Both the position numbers and the translations under genes were made by a program. Of a stretch of DNA of 60,000 nucleotides, positions 1 through 9,727 are shown piece by piece (positions within the stretch are counted from its first letter, which is position 1; each line of letters starts with the position of its first letter). The stretch lies in NCBI GenBank assembly GCA_949358305.1, contig OX442314.1, positions 32,733,608 to 32,793,607 of the forward strand, read 5' to 3'. A model generated the notes under the pieces. The model was not told where the DNA came from and did no database searches. It saw only the letters and a list, made by a program, of their open reading frames with translations. The stretch comes from Strigamia acuminata (lineage: Eukaryota > Arthropoda > Chilopoda > Geophilomorpha > Linotaeniidae).

Positions 1-1
1 T

Positions 2-487
2 AACACCCCTATTGGCGTCTTGTGGGATCCAGATTCAAAGTTTTTAGCTTTTCCAAAGATTTTTGGAGGCTACACAATGGAACCTAAATTAAACGGTAAA
101 GATTTGAGTCCAAACGAGTTTTTTAAGTCAATAGTTCGTCGAGATGACCGCCGTGGAGTTGAGCATCAGGATTTTTTGCTTTACTTATCAAAATACAAAG
201 AACTGACTCAAATTAAAAGTAACCAGCAAATAGCAATCAGAAAAAACAAAACAACTGATAATCTAACCGTTGACCAGGTAATTGGAGATGGATTTGTAAG
301 TGGACTTATTGAGTCAGATCACGCATACGATGTATTAAGAGGGGTACGAAATTCATCACATCATTGGCGTAATGAGTCAATGAAGTGCAGAGCCATGATA
401 CGTCAATACGGATTGGCACACCTTTTCATCACCGTTAGTGCAGCTCGAAAATACAGAGGCCGTCGTTGTTATTACGGATGGCAATAG
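2..487 (+). pseudogene. Helitron replicase/helicase fragment (Helitron-like N domain), cut by the window edge
   Basis: An open frame enters from the left edge and stops at 485-487, with no start codon in view. The protein reads like the Helitron-like N-terminal domain of insect Helitron Rep/helicase proteins. It has an AFPKIFGGY-type segment, then FFKS..RRDDRR, YKELTQIKSNQQ, and a final block WRNESMKCRAMIRQYG...LFITVSAA, which is the family's hallmark (usually RNESMKC.AMIRQLG.PTLF.T.SAA). In an intact Helitron this domain is followed by the HUH rolling-circle nuclease and a PIF1-type helicase. Neither is present here: similarity ends at the SAA motif near 447 and the frame stops 13 codons later. 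It is therefore a truncated copy, not a working transposase. The domain call is firm; I did not recognise the Helitron termini (TC...CTRR). Confidence 0.85.
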
Positions 488-575
488 TGACGAGATCGGC
501 GCTATTTCTTTAATAACGCAAGAAGTCGTTATTGATGGGGAAGCCACACTACCATACTCATCCGATTCGGAATGA
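453..575 (+). other. Short open stretch in the +1 frame after the Helitron break
   Basis: Directly where Helitron similarity ends, another frame is open to a TGA at 573-575. It gives a coherent acidic tail (…VVVITDGNSDEIGAIS… ending YSSDSE). It could be the C-terminus of another gene fused to the Helitron fragment, since Helitrons often capture gene pieces, or it could be chance. I do not recognise the peptide, so no function is given. Confidence 0.25.
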
Positions 576-659
576 ATAAATGTGCAATCGAATAAATAAA
601 TGCGTTTTAATTTCAATCTAACTGTTTCCTAAACAATTATTTTTTTCCCAACGAAAAGA

Positions 660-932
660 TGACTTTATTTATTTCTACATTTAAATTTAATATATTTCGC
701 CTTTTCTTCCGATTTCATCGCTGCTTTCACTAGCGATGCAAAAACTACAATTCGTTATTGTTTTTCTTGGAAATTTTAATCACTTTCACCGTTTTATTTA
801 ACATTTTACGATGTTACGATTTTCACGAATCCTCGAGTAGAATGTCTCATTTTATTGCAGAAAAAACAAAGGTTAATCATTCGTGTGTTAGTTTGAAATG
901 AAAAGACTGTCGAATACCGAAAAAAAATGTAA
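660..932. repeat. Direct repeat copy 1 (about 270 bp, non-coding)
   Basis: This segment begins in the TTTATTTCTA…ATTTAAATTTAAT stretch and ends near GTCGAATACCGAAAAAAA. It recurs at 1022-1432 with a few substitutions. Landmarks shared by both copies are TTCGCCTTTTCTTCCGATTT, GATGCAAAAACTACAATTCG and CACGAATCCTCGAGT. I see no coding potential. It is probably the tail of an unidentified mobile element or a local tandem duplication. Confidence 0.7.
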
Positions 933-1021
933 AAAAGGTGTAAAAATCCAGAAACCGAATGATTGATTAGGTTTAAGTCGATAAAAGAATTTACGTACTT
1001 TGATACGATGACCTGGCAATT

Positions 1022-1432
1022 GCAATTTATTTCTATATTTAAATTTAATTTATTTCGCCTTTTCTTCCGATTTCATCGCTGCTTTCATTAGCGATGCAAA
1101 AACTACAATTCGTTATTGTTTTTCTTGGAAATTTGCTTTTGAATCTCACAGTAATAATGATTATTAGAAGAAACAGAATGGCCATCACGCAGACCCGGTC
1201 TTCTGACTTGGCCACTGCTTTTGAATCGTATTAATTACTCGTTTTCCCGACATATGTGTATTTGTATTCGGGGTCCGTATCCGTACGTAATCACTTTTAC
1301 CGTTTTATTTAACATTTTACGATTTTCACGAATCCTCGAGTGGAATGTCTCATTTTATTGCAGAAAAAAAACAAAGGTTAATCATTCGTGTGTTAGTTTG
1401 AAATGAAAAGACCGTCGAATAGCGAAAAAAAT
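1022..1432. repeat. Direct repeat copy 2, interrupted by a 153-bp insert
   Basis: This is the second copy of the 660-932 segment. It matches copy 1 up to GGAAATTT (1134) and again from TAATCAC (1288). The 153 bp between (1135-1287) are missing from copy 1. The insert contains GCTTTTGAATC twice, at about 1135 and 1217. Either the insert arrived in copy 2 or copy 1 lost it; the sequence alone does not decide. Confidence 0.65.
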
Positions 1433-1595
1433 AAGAAATGGCCACTTCGGAATTTATATCAACGTTTATGTGTGTTTGCCATGTTTTTATTTTAAAATAA
1501 TTCAATTTTTAAGTTAAAAAATTTTTTTTTATTTTTAACATGTTTTTTAAACTAAATCTGTAATTAAGGTAAGCGAATGTAAGAAACACTATACA

Positions 1596-2171
1596 TTATT
1601 TCCAATCTGGATTCACCACCAACAAGTATTGCTTTCTGGCTGTGGATTCAATTATAACGTCTTCTAAGTATCTTGGCAAGGTAATGAATAGTGATTCCAC
1701 TGACATACCTAATAAATCAACAAAGTCATCATTGAACGTATCAAAAAAATCTTCTAATTGATGTACAATGTCTCCGTTAGTATTTAAGAAATCACCTCCA
1801 GCGATGAATAAGTCATCTTGAATCCCTCTCAACTGAAAATCTGTCAACCTATGACGCTGAGGATTTATTGGCTGATAATCCAACAAGTCACTAAAAAGTC
1901 CCCTTTTTTCTATTTCCAAATCAGTATATGCTCTTACAATTTGAGATAATAAATTTAGATAGAAACGTAGTGTATGAATCACATCCGTTACATAATTTGG
2001 AGGTAATTGACGCCAATTCATACTTCTCAAATGTTCATAAAAAATTCGAATCGTATTTGTAAGTCTACCTATTTGCTCTCCTAATTCTGTTTGGTCTTCC
2101 ACGGATAACAGACGATCGATTTGGATAGGCATGACAGACCAGCTAACGGAATTGTTTAAAATGTAAGACAT
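1596..2171 (-). CDS. Uncharacterised 191-aa protein, isolated ORF
   Basis: I do not recognise this protein. On the minus strand an ATG at 2171 opens 191 codons ending in TAA/TAG-flanked AT-rich DNA. A random frame this long is very unlikely at this base composition, so it is probably a real gene or a recently active one. The protein is rich in Leu, Ile, Asp and Phe, lacks a signal peptide or obvious membrane segment, and looks mostly helical, with several Leu/Ile-spaced segments. Upstream on the same strand TATATAAG ends about 10 nt before the ATG. That would be a very short leader for a TATA box, and it also resembles the TAAG late-promoter motif of large insect DNA viruses. It lies between a Helitron relic and an LTR element. 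An endogenised viral gene or a mobile-element accessory gene is possible, but neither is shown. Confidence 0.5.
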   Translation of the reverse strand: MSYILNNSVSWSVMPIQIDRLLSVEDQTELGEQIGRLTNTIRIFYEHLRSMNWRQLPPNYVTDVIHTLRFYLNLLSQIVRAYTDLEIEKRGLFSDLLDYQPINPQRHRLTDFQLRGIQDDLFIAGGDFLNTNGDIVHQLEDFFDTFNDDFVDLLGMSVESLFITLPRYLEDVIIESTARKQYLLVVNPDWK

Positions 2172-3426
2172 TATTCACGCTTATATATTAGAATGAGAAA
2201 CGTTTTTGAAACGCTTTTTTAACGTTTATGAAACATTTAAGAATTTCCTAATGTTCATTTGGATTGGTTATTTTTTGATGATTACTACATCAAACTGAAG
2301 TCGAAAAATTCTAGAACCGAGCCCAAACGATTGATCCAAAAAAAGGTAGCATTATGATCCACCAAATTCGGCGATCGATTGTTAAATTCAGGGAAAAATT
2401 AGAAAATTTTCGTCGCGATTCGTTTTTTGATATTTCCTATGTTAAATAAGTTTAATTTAATGCACCAAACACGACAGAAATAGATTTAGCAAAGTCAATA
2501 TGCAAGTTCGATCGACAGGTCGACAGATCAAGTGGTATAAATAAATTGATCGCTATTACACCGTTTTCGTAATAAAACGGCACAAACATCGTTATTTTTT
2601 AGACTCGAAATATCGTCTATCTATCGACGCCAACCGTTAAACACATCGCCGTTTCCATCGCATCTACTACGCCATCGTATACTTCTCAACAACCCCATTA
2701 GATCGGAAATCAAAATCTGTACAACGCTGAATTTTTAAAAGCTTTTATTTGAAATTGACATTAAATTGACATAGTTCAAAGAGAGAAAATGCAAAAATAC
2801 GGCGTAATTTTGACAAACCGGAGTGTCAGCTGGCGGATTCCGTTTGCTATAATAATTGATTTCAGCCAACTACTGACAGTTAGTAATTTTGCGCATAAAA
2901 ATTCAATTTGGGGACGTAAATGTGCAAATTTCATCATAAAATTCCATTATTATGCCTAGAATTATGCCTAAAATTCAATTTCAAAATATGAATTGGTGTC
3001 AAGAAACTCCAGCTTAAGTTAACCTAATAAACCTAATTTCCCTATATATAAACATCTAAATTGAACAAACCTATTTAAAAAATCTAATCTAAAAATAGAG
3101 TAAAAATAAAATAATTTTTCGCTCCATCGACCACCCATATTCTTCTTCCTCTATGTCTTCGTCGGTCGACTGCTTCTTCAGAGTTTGGTGAAGCTAAAGC
3201 TAAGGTTTTTGTATGTTTTTATTGTGTGAGAGTGATTTAAATGCGTGGGTTGTACCCCGCAGGAAGGCACACTAAGGCCCTCCCTTAATGCAAAGGTAAT
3301 GTTTTGCCATATGCATGTCCATGTTGTTTGTATTGTGTAAAGCCCTAATATGATCTCAAATATTAGTTTGTGTGTGTATTTGTCTGCGTTGCTTTTATTG
3401 GAATTTGTTTGAGTTAGTAATTCACT
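2172..3426. other. AT-rich intergenic DNA
   Basis: No gene seen. The only local structures are a TATA-like GTATAAATA near 2534 and a small inverted repeat CCGTTTT/AAAACGG at about 2561-2580. The right edge (3423-3426, CACT) is the target-site duplication of the outer retrotransposon. Confidence 0.6.
3423..3426. other. Target-site duplication CACT, left copy
   Basis: CACT immediately precedes the TGTGGT start of the outer 5' LTR and is repeated at 28759-28762 directly after the 3' LTR. A 4-bp duplication fits a Ty3/gypsy integrase. Confidence 0.9.
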
Positions 3427-4039
3427 TGTGGTGACCACGAGGTCACAAAAGTGTTTTAATAATTTATAATTCAATAAATAATGATTTTAGTATTCATAAT
3501 AAAATATTGTCAGATCATTACGGAAAAACTAGCTATACTAGTTTTACCGTTTCTGCGGGACGGACGTGACAACGTCATGAATTTGCATAATTCTCCGAAT
3601 TTAGGCAAATACGTCATTTCCGGTCCAGCCAGTATTTAAACCCGTGTCTGACCGGAAACCCCCCACTTTATAGATACCAGAGCAACATTAGCATCACCAC
3701 CTCACCTTTCAGGCCGAACACCACGGATTGATAGAGGATCGATGCCCGTTGCCAAATTCATCTATAAACCACAGTCACAGATATTTATCGTAGCAATACT
3801 ACGATAGTAATATCTACCGAAGCGAAGCGTTTGCGAACACGTGTTTCGCCAGACGCCATTACCCTAGACAACAGAAGCCACGTGTAAGACTGCCGTGCAG
3901 CAACAAATCGTATCCGCCGACAAGGATCCGAGACCACAACATTGTTAAGTATATTTGTATTATATTACAAGTGTGAAATAAAAGGTTATTATTGTAAGAT
4001 ATTGTGTTAAGTTTATTTACCGGAACCAAGGTTACGACA
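3427..4039 (+). repeat. Outer element 5' LTR (613 bp)
   Basis: Starts TGTGGTGACC and ends TTACGACA, inverted TGT/ACA termini. It contains a TATA-like TATTTAAA at 3633-3640 and a polyadenylation signal AATAAA at 3977-3982. It also has two small perfect hairpins: AAAACTAG/CTAGTTTT near 3526-3546 and ATCGTAG/CTACGAT near 3787-3805. The matching copy is at 28146-28758. Confidence 0.95.
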
Positions 4040-4041
4040 CG

Positions 4042-4059
4042 TGGGGGCCTGTCCGGGAT
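4042..4059 (+). promoter_or_regulatory. Primer-binding site, tRNA-Pro type
   Basis: Two bases after the 5' LTR the sequence reads TGGGGGCCTGTCCGGGAT. Its complement matches the 3' end of animal tRNA-Pro (with CCA) at 16 of 18 positions. The mismatch is a CT/TC swap relative to the classic Pro primer site. Reverse transcription of this element would start here. Confidence 0.75.
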
Positions 4060-4125
4060 AGTTTTGAACTTTCAAACTATTTTAAATAAACATATCTTAC
4101 GGTTTGAACTTTGCAAACTATCGAA

Positions 4126-5209
4126 ATGACGAAAAGCGGGAAAAATCGAAACCCTTCAACCGCAAGCGCCCGAAGAAAAGCCATGGAATCCGCCAAGGCA
4201 AGGGCCGAAGCATTAGCTAGTCCAGCGTTAGAAAAGCAGCCACCGGAGCCGACGAGGGAAAAGACGACTGGAAAGACACCAGTCAACGAAAACCACGCGG
4301 AAAAACCACCCGAGAATGTGCCGACCGGAAAAACGCCGGCTAGTAAAGTACCCGCTAGCAAAAACCCAACCAATAAAACGCCGATAAATCAGCGAATCGA
4401 AGAAGAAGTCGAAGAAGAGGAGGAAGAATCCGGACAAAGTCAGAACGGGTATAACCTATTCGACAATCGGGATAATCGCCAGAGTAATCGTGTCACGATC
4501 ACACACGGTTATAATTCGAAGAAATCCCAGATCGATAGCTGTAAAGAAGCGTACGAACTCGCTCGACTGGAGGGAATCCCTTACAACGAAGAAGGGGACC
4601 CGCTAGCACAGATGAACATGATCATTCGTCTTGCCAAAGAGCGAGCGGAAAAACGAGCCCTTAGAAGAGGTCGAAAAAACGTAAAACGTCAAAAAACGAA
4701 TAACCAAACGACGGACTCCTATGATTCCACCCGAACATCCGACGCCGACGACGAAAGCGAGGCCGATTCCCTCAGCTCGAAAGGAATCAACGTTCAAGGA
4801 TGGGATAGTATAGTGGACGAGCCAGTCGAAATCCAGAACGAATTCCTGGAAGCCTTCCAGCAGGACCGTCGAAATAATAAGGGTCAACAGTCGTGGGCAA
4901 TCGCCCAATCCTTTGCTACGAGAGCTGGCCACACCAGTCAAACCCCAAAGGATCCTAACGCAGAGATGATTAGACTGATAAATCAGCGAAACCACCTCAG
5001 AAATCAGCAAGGACGGAACAGGTTGGCAATGCCAAGCCTCGAAGATATCCAGACGGTACAAGCCAACGTCGAAGCAGCAAACGAGGCGGAAAGAATTAAA
5101 ATACAAGCCGCCAACGAAGTCGACCGAGAAGCCGCAAGACTAAAGACACAACTTTACGGCGGGAGAGGGTCGACCATTTTGATCGGACAGAAGAACGGGG
5201 TCCTAAATG
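4126..5209 (+). pseudogene. gag: Outer element gag, 5' half (split by the inner element)
   Basis: The first ATG is at 4126. The product is highly charged: a Lys/Ala/Pro-rich N-terminus with repeated TGKTP/ASK-like steps, an acidic run around codons 95-103, an Arg/Lys-rich stretch (RALRRGRKNVKRQK) and a Gln/Asn/Ala-rich helical region. No known domain is obvious in this half; the capsid and zinc knuckle are in the second half at 19147. Insertion of the inner element after base 5209 ends the frame with a TGA at 5212-5214 supplied by the inner LTR. The 361-residue truncated product would lack capsid and nucleocapsid. The frame matches the 3' half exactly: 1084 nt here plus 1457 nt there is 847 codons including stop. 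Confidence 0.85.
5206..5209. other. Target-site duplication AATG, left copy (inner element)
   Basis: AATG precedes the inner 5' LTR and recurs at 19143-19146 right after its 3' LTR. It marks the exact integration point inside outer gag. Confidence 0.9.
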
Positions 5210-6799
5210 TGTGACGGTTACACTGTCATGCACTTTGTTAGTATAGGACGATTACTTCACCAATAGATGGCGCTAATGCGTTTTAGCGGTAAATTCAAAT
5301 TTCGACAATTTTTGAGTGAATAAAATATAAATTACTATTTATATTTTATTCCACTGCAACTTTAGACACTTTTAAATACTTTTGGATGTTTAAAAACTAG
5401 TTGATTTATTTGTCACATAATTCTATTGAATTATGTGCAAACTCTACACCTGGTGAAGTCACCCCCCATCACCCACTGTGAGTTGGACTCCTTTTGGATT
5501 ATAGTCAAAGGGACTTAATCCAAAATGTGTCCTGCGTATCCAGTTCCTGTAGTGGACCTAGTAGAAGACTATGTCCTGAGTATCCACTTCCTATGATCTG
5601 GGATTGGATGGATTTGACTGCCCAGTGATCCCATTGGATCACTGAACAGCTATTCTCCTCACCGAGTATATATCCCCCTGCAAAACGGATATAGCTCGCT
5701 CTTGTTCTGTTTTTGTTTGATACTGATATTACTTGAGCACATATTATACTTCTCTGCGTTCCGACAATCCGTTGTAGAAATACTTTGTATTTAGTGTAAG
5801 TATCTAGAGTGGGTAGAAGACTCACAGACACACTGCCCGCCTCTTCATGCCAACATTCCGTTGTAGAAATGTTGTAACTAGAGTGAGTAATTCACAGACA
5901 CATTTAAGTGTAGTATCTAGAGTGGGGTACAACCCACAGACGCACTCCCTCCAGCTTCATGCCAACATTCCGTTGTAGAGTGCAGAATCTAGAGTGGAGT
6001 AAAATTCACAGACGCATTGGTAATGTAGAATCTAGAGTGGAGTATTTATATTTCACAGACGCATTATCAGAGTAATCGACGCGGAGTAATTTCCCGGTTA
6101 CTCTCCCGCCAGCCAGGACCGAGTGGAGTAATTTCCCGGCGATGGATAACCTTTCCTGCGAGATATTTCGATTCAATTCGTTATTGGTTTGACGGAACAT
6201 TTAAGTCTAACTTAGATGTTGATTGCACTCGGGGCAAAAAATAGCTCGGCGCTATTTTAATATATTTTACTTATTTTCATAGTTTTAGTTAAGTTTGTGA
6301 CTCTAAAATATCATGATTAATTCCATAGAATTAATATGAATATTTATTCTCACATTGTTACATCTCGCGGTAATTATTGATTACAACAATTATCTGCGAT
6401 GCGATGTGTGTGACGATACAGAAAAGTCAACCGCACCTCTCGGATATAACCCACCCAGCCTAACCATTTACACGCCTTTTAGAACCAAACCCCGGACCAT
6501 TTAGAAGCCAAAGCCATTCATAGATGACATCTTTTACGTCACAGCAATAAGACCGTTACAAATTCTTATTGCATGACTGAAGCCTTCAAATGATATTATT
6601 TCAGGGCTTTTGCCAAACAACTGTATAGTTTAACTTCTCGTCATTTTAGCCACTTGTAGGCATAGTATTTATATAAGGTTCAAACCGGAATAAATGTTAT
6701 ATGTTTTGAGAAAACATCAGGTTTGCATATTTTACATTTTCACACGGATAGTTCACACTTTAGTTTAGCAATTGCTATCTCCAGAAGGTAATCGTCACA
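5210..6799 (+). repeat. Inner element 5' LTR (1590 bp)
   Basis: Starts TGTGACGG and ends ATCGTCACA. A TATA box TATATAA lies at 6670-6676 and AATAAA at 6689-6694. The middle holds an array of five CTAGAGTG...CACAGAC(A/G)CA modules (5803-6066). AACATTCCGTTGTAG-like boxes recur around 5763, 5851 and 5965, and an 8-bp hairpin AAAATAGC/GCTATTTT sits at 6238-6258. This length is long for a Ty3/gypsy LTR. Open frames on its minus strand are incidental. Confidence 0.95.
5803..6066 (+). repeat. Five iterated hairpin modules in the inner LTR
   Basis: Five copies of CTAGAGTG–spacer–CACAGAC(A/G)CA occur at about 5804, 5877, 5916, 5988 and 6031. In each, the GTG… and …CAC parts form a short inverted repeat. 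The inner stem bases differ between copies but remain pairable: GTGGGT/ACTCAC, GTGA/TCAC, GTGGG/CCCAC, GTGGA/TTCAC (twice). The same array is present in the 3' LTR at +12343. Confidence 0.75.
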
Positions 6800-6801
6800 C
6801 G

Positions 6802-6819
6802 TGGAGGTTCTACCGAGAT
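6802..6819 (+). promoter_or_regulatory. Primer-binding site, tRNA-Gln type
   Basis: Two bases after the inner 5' LTR is TGGAGGTTCTACCGAGAT. Its complement is the 3' end of animal tRNA-Gln (…ATCTCGGTGGAACCTCCA as I recall it) with one difference. The 2-nt offset (CG) equals that of the outer element. Confidence 0.75.
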
Positions 6820-7678
6820 AGGTTGCATTTTATCGAAGTGAACTCTGTGATCAAAGTGTAAAATTGAAAAATGAATTTTCTTGATTATTTTATATAGATA
6901 TTATAATTAGAAAATTTCCGATTTTTCTCTATAAATTTACTGTGAAATATCCATTTGTTTTCAAAAAATTCTCATTATCTTTTGGAAATATCTGAATTCG
7001 AATTTTTGGATTATTTTGAAAAAAACTCATTATAATTCCGAATCTCTTACGAAAAATCTATTATGATTTTATTGAGTTTCCCAGAATATTCAGCTATATT
7101 CTGGAAAATTTCGAAACCTTGAATTTTGTTCAAAAAACGAATTTGACTAGAAATCCTGCTGACTGAAAAATAAAAAGTTAAAGTATTTTATTTTGCTGGT
7201 TAAAAACTTGACCAAGTTTCTAGTGTTCTGTTTTCAATGTTTTTGATTATTATTTTAATCTTTAACAAAGTAAAGAATGTGACAAAGAGAACCACTCACG
7301 ATGCAGCTCGGAGTAGGTCATCCAGATGTGACATTGTTGAGAATTTCGGATTAGAAATTATCAGGAATTTGTCAACATCGCCAATCACAGCAGACTGTCT
7401 TGACAAAGGAGATTTTCCGGAAGCTAGTTTGACAACCAATATTCAGCCACACTTGCTTTTCGACAGTGCGACCATCCAGTTGTGCCTTTGTGACCAGTGC
7501 CCGTTTGGACCATTCTTGACCACGCAATAGGACAGTTTTTCCGAAGCCACTTCAGTTTCAGCAGCTAAGGTTGTATTTTTTCAAATTATTTCTTAGTATA
7601 ATATTAAGCGTGTTACATTTACGCTAGTTCAGTTAAAATCTTATTTTTTCTTGTTGTACGTGTATTTCTTTGAGTATT
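6820..7678 (+). other. Inner element untranslated leader
   Basis: About 860 nt of AT-rich sequence between the primer site and gag. Several short upstream ATGs occur; the longest opens at 7237 (97 codons, stop at 7528-7530) and encodes nothing recognisable. The region presumably includes packaging and dimerisation signals, but I cannot point to one. Confidence 0.5.
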
Positions 7679-9727
7679 ATGGCCCGTAGACCTGTAAGAG
7701 TTCGTGGAACACGAGGAAATCGTGGAGCACGACGACGTGGTGGTATGTGTGAAACACCAAGAGGAATTGTGGAGTCTGATCTAGAAAGCCAGGGGGAAGA
7801 AAATGTTCCTAGAGACGTTTCCAACCCAGGTAGTTCTCGAACGGATCCACTATCAGTCCCACATGATTTAGAAGTTTACTGTCGCCATTACCAATTGGAA
7901 GTGACGCAGTTTTCCTCTTTGTGTGAAGCTCAACAATACACGGCGAATAATCATCACGAGAGAAATCGTGTAATTACTCCCGATGTAGTTGTAACCAACG
8001 AACAAAGTGTTTCTGTAGATCGAACTGGCCCTCGTTCGCCGGCCACATATCGCTACCAGCAATTGCCTGGATGGCGAATGAATGTTGCTCGTGACGACAA
8101 TGGGCAGTTAAATTCTTCACTATCTGTTCAACCTTTGATTCAGTTACCAACTAGTTCTTGGCGATCGAATTCGGCCGAAAGAATGGGAAATTCCGGACAA
8201 GGAAATATTTCTGCGCCAATTTCCCGAAATTTACCAAGTGCGACGGCTGTAAATAATATTTTACCCGCTCCCACTGGGAATTTGAATGATTCTTTCAGAG
8301 TTCCACAGCCTCGAACTAATCTGTCGGTCCAACCAAGGGGGAGAAATGAAAATTATCAAAATTTTCAATCTCACACCCAATCTGATGGAGATTTTAGGAA
8401 TTATAGAAATTCCCGCTCTCAAGGTGGACGAGCTCCGCCGAGAAATCAACGATTTCCCGGAGCTCCTGGTGATCCTCGTGACTCCGATCCTAACTCGAGT
8501 AGTGACGAATCTCACGCTGGTGGAGGGGGAAATTATAACAATAATTTCCACCGACGTAATAATTCTCGTTCTCCTCCGCCACCTGATAGACGCCAAAATT
8601 TTCGAGGAGAGCCAAATCCGCCACCCAGAGACCAAGAAAGTCGGTCTACACCCAATTCGAACTCTGCTTCTAATTTGTCGGACGAAAATGTAAAACAAAT
8701 TATTCAGGGTTTAGTTGGTCAAATCCGAAGCCCGAGTAATCCCAGTCAGAATTTTGGAAAAGGAATCGAGATTCCTATTTTTGACGGGAAACAGACAGAG
8801 GTTGCGCGATTCCTTGAAATCGTCAAAGCTGTCGCACTCGGGAAAGGCATCCCTTTAGACGACATGGTACACACTGCTGTACCTGGACGACTATTAGGCC
8901 ATGCACAACGTTGGTTCCATAAGCAACGCCATACTTTTAACAGTTGGCGAACTTTCGAAGCCTCTTTTCTCGATTGTTTCGACCTCGTTCCACTTACAAG
9001 AGAAAGGCGACTTCTTAATGTAAAACAACGAGCCGACGAGTCACTTTATAGTTTTCTTCTGCGTTATACGCAAGAACAAGGTGAAGTGCCGCCAGGTGAT
9101 AAAACTGGACGTGCGCAATTATTCGACAATTTAACTCAAGAAAGTTTCACGGCGTTATGTACACAAGGAATGTATGGTAACTTTACAGTAGATGACATTC
9201 TACAATATGTAGGAGCAAATCGCTCTAAGTTTGAAAGTTCTCAACTTGCAGCAAAATTGGAGTACGATAATCGAGAGAATCATCCTACTCCCAAACTTCA
9301 CGAAAAATCTAAGATTTTTCCATCTAAAACTTCACTACGTTTAACGCAAACTCAAGATGAAGTTGAAAATGAAGACGAGTCGGAAAATGACGACTCAACT
9401 GACGATGGTTCAATGGAGCGATTATTTGCCGCCCAGTATGAAAAGACTACTGGAAAATGCTTTTTCTGTCACGAGCCTGGACATTTTAAAAGAGAATGTC
9501 CCGCCCTTGCCAAAAAATTAGCAGGGAAAACAGACTCGTTAAATTCAAATAAAAGATTTAACCACTCTGCTCCCAACCCCGAGTTTAAACGACCCAAACA
9601 AAATTGGGTTACGTCAGAAACTTTAGACTCCAAATTTACTGACTTCCAGAAAAACATGGTTGACCTGTTAATTAAGCATTTACCAGCAGCCACTGAGTCA
9701 GTCACTCCCGACGAGACAAAAAACTGA
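7679..9727 (+). CDS. gag: Inner element Gag
   Basis: Gag of the inner retrotransposon, 682 aa from the ATG at 7679 (ATTATGG context). The first ~25 residues are Arg/Gly-rich (RRPVRVRGTRGNRGARRRGG) and probably bind RNA. A long Ser/Asn/Pro/Arg-rich, probably disordered region follows, with SRSPPPPDRR-like segments. The capsid (retrotransposon gag) domain spans about residues 350-555 and includes IPIFDGKQTEVARFLE and LGHAQRWFHKQ. An acidic stretch (EVENEDESENDDSTDD) precedes one CCHC zinc knuckle, C594-x2-C-x4-H-x4-C607, for RNA packaging. The stop TGA (9725-9727) immediately follows the frameshift heptamer A_AAA_AAC, so most ribosomes make Gag and a fraction would continue into Pol. Confidence 0.92.
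   Translation: MARRPVRVRGTRGNRGARRRGGMCETPRGIVESDLESQGEENVPRDVSNPGSSRTDPLSVPHDLEVYCRHYQLEVTQFSSLCEAQQYTANNHHERNRVITPDVVVTNEQSVSVDRTGPRSPATYRYQQLPGWRMNVARDDNGQLNSSLSVQPLIQLPTSSWRSNSAERMGNSGQGNISAPISRNLPSATAVNNILPAPTGNLNDSFRVPQPRTNLSVQPRGRNENYQNFQSHTQSDGDFRNYRNSRSQGGRAPPRNQRFPGAPGDPRDSDPNSSSDESHAGGGGNYNNNFHRRNNSRSPPPPDRRQNFRGEPNPPPRDQESRSTPNSNSASNLSDENVKQIIQGLVGQIRSPSNPSQNFGKGIEIPIFDGKQTEVARFLEIVKAVALGKGIPLDDMVHTAVPGRLLGHAQRWFHKQRHTFNSWRTFEASFLDCFDLVPLTRERRLLNVKQRADESLYSFLLRYTQEQGEVPPGDKTGRAQLFDNLTQESFTALCTQGMYGNFTVDDILQYVGANRSKFESSQLAAKLEYDNRENHPTPKLHEKSKIFPSKTSLRLTQTQDEVENEDESENDDSTDDGSMERLFAAQYEKTTGKCFFCHEPGHFKRECPALAKKLAGKTDSLNSNKRFNHSAPNPEFKRPKQNWVTSETLDSKFTDFQKNMVDLLIKHLPAATESVTPDETKN

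Noticed and set aside
5505-6200. Minus-strand frames of 108 and 64 codons, present again at 17848-18543
   Set aside because: They lie wholly in the inner LTR and are duplicated only because the LTR is duplicated; they overlap the hairpin array and show no protein features.
7237-7530. 97-codon ORF in the inner leader
   Set aside because: Short, unrecognised and in an untranslated leader; retained only as a possible uORF.
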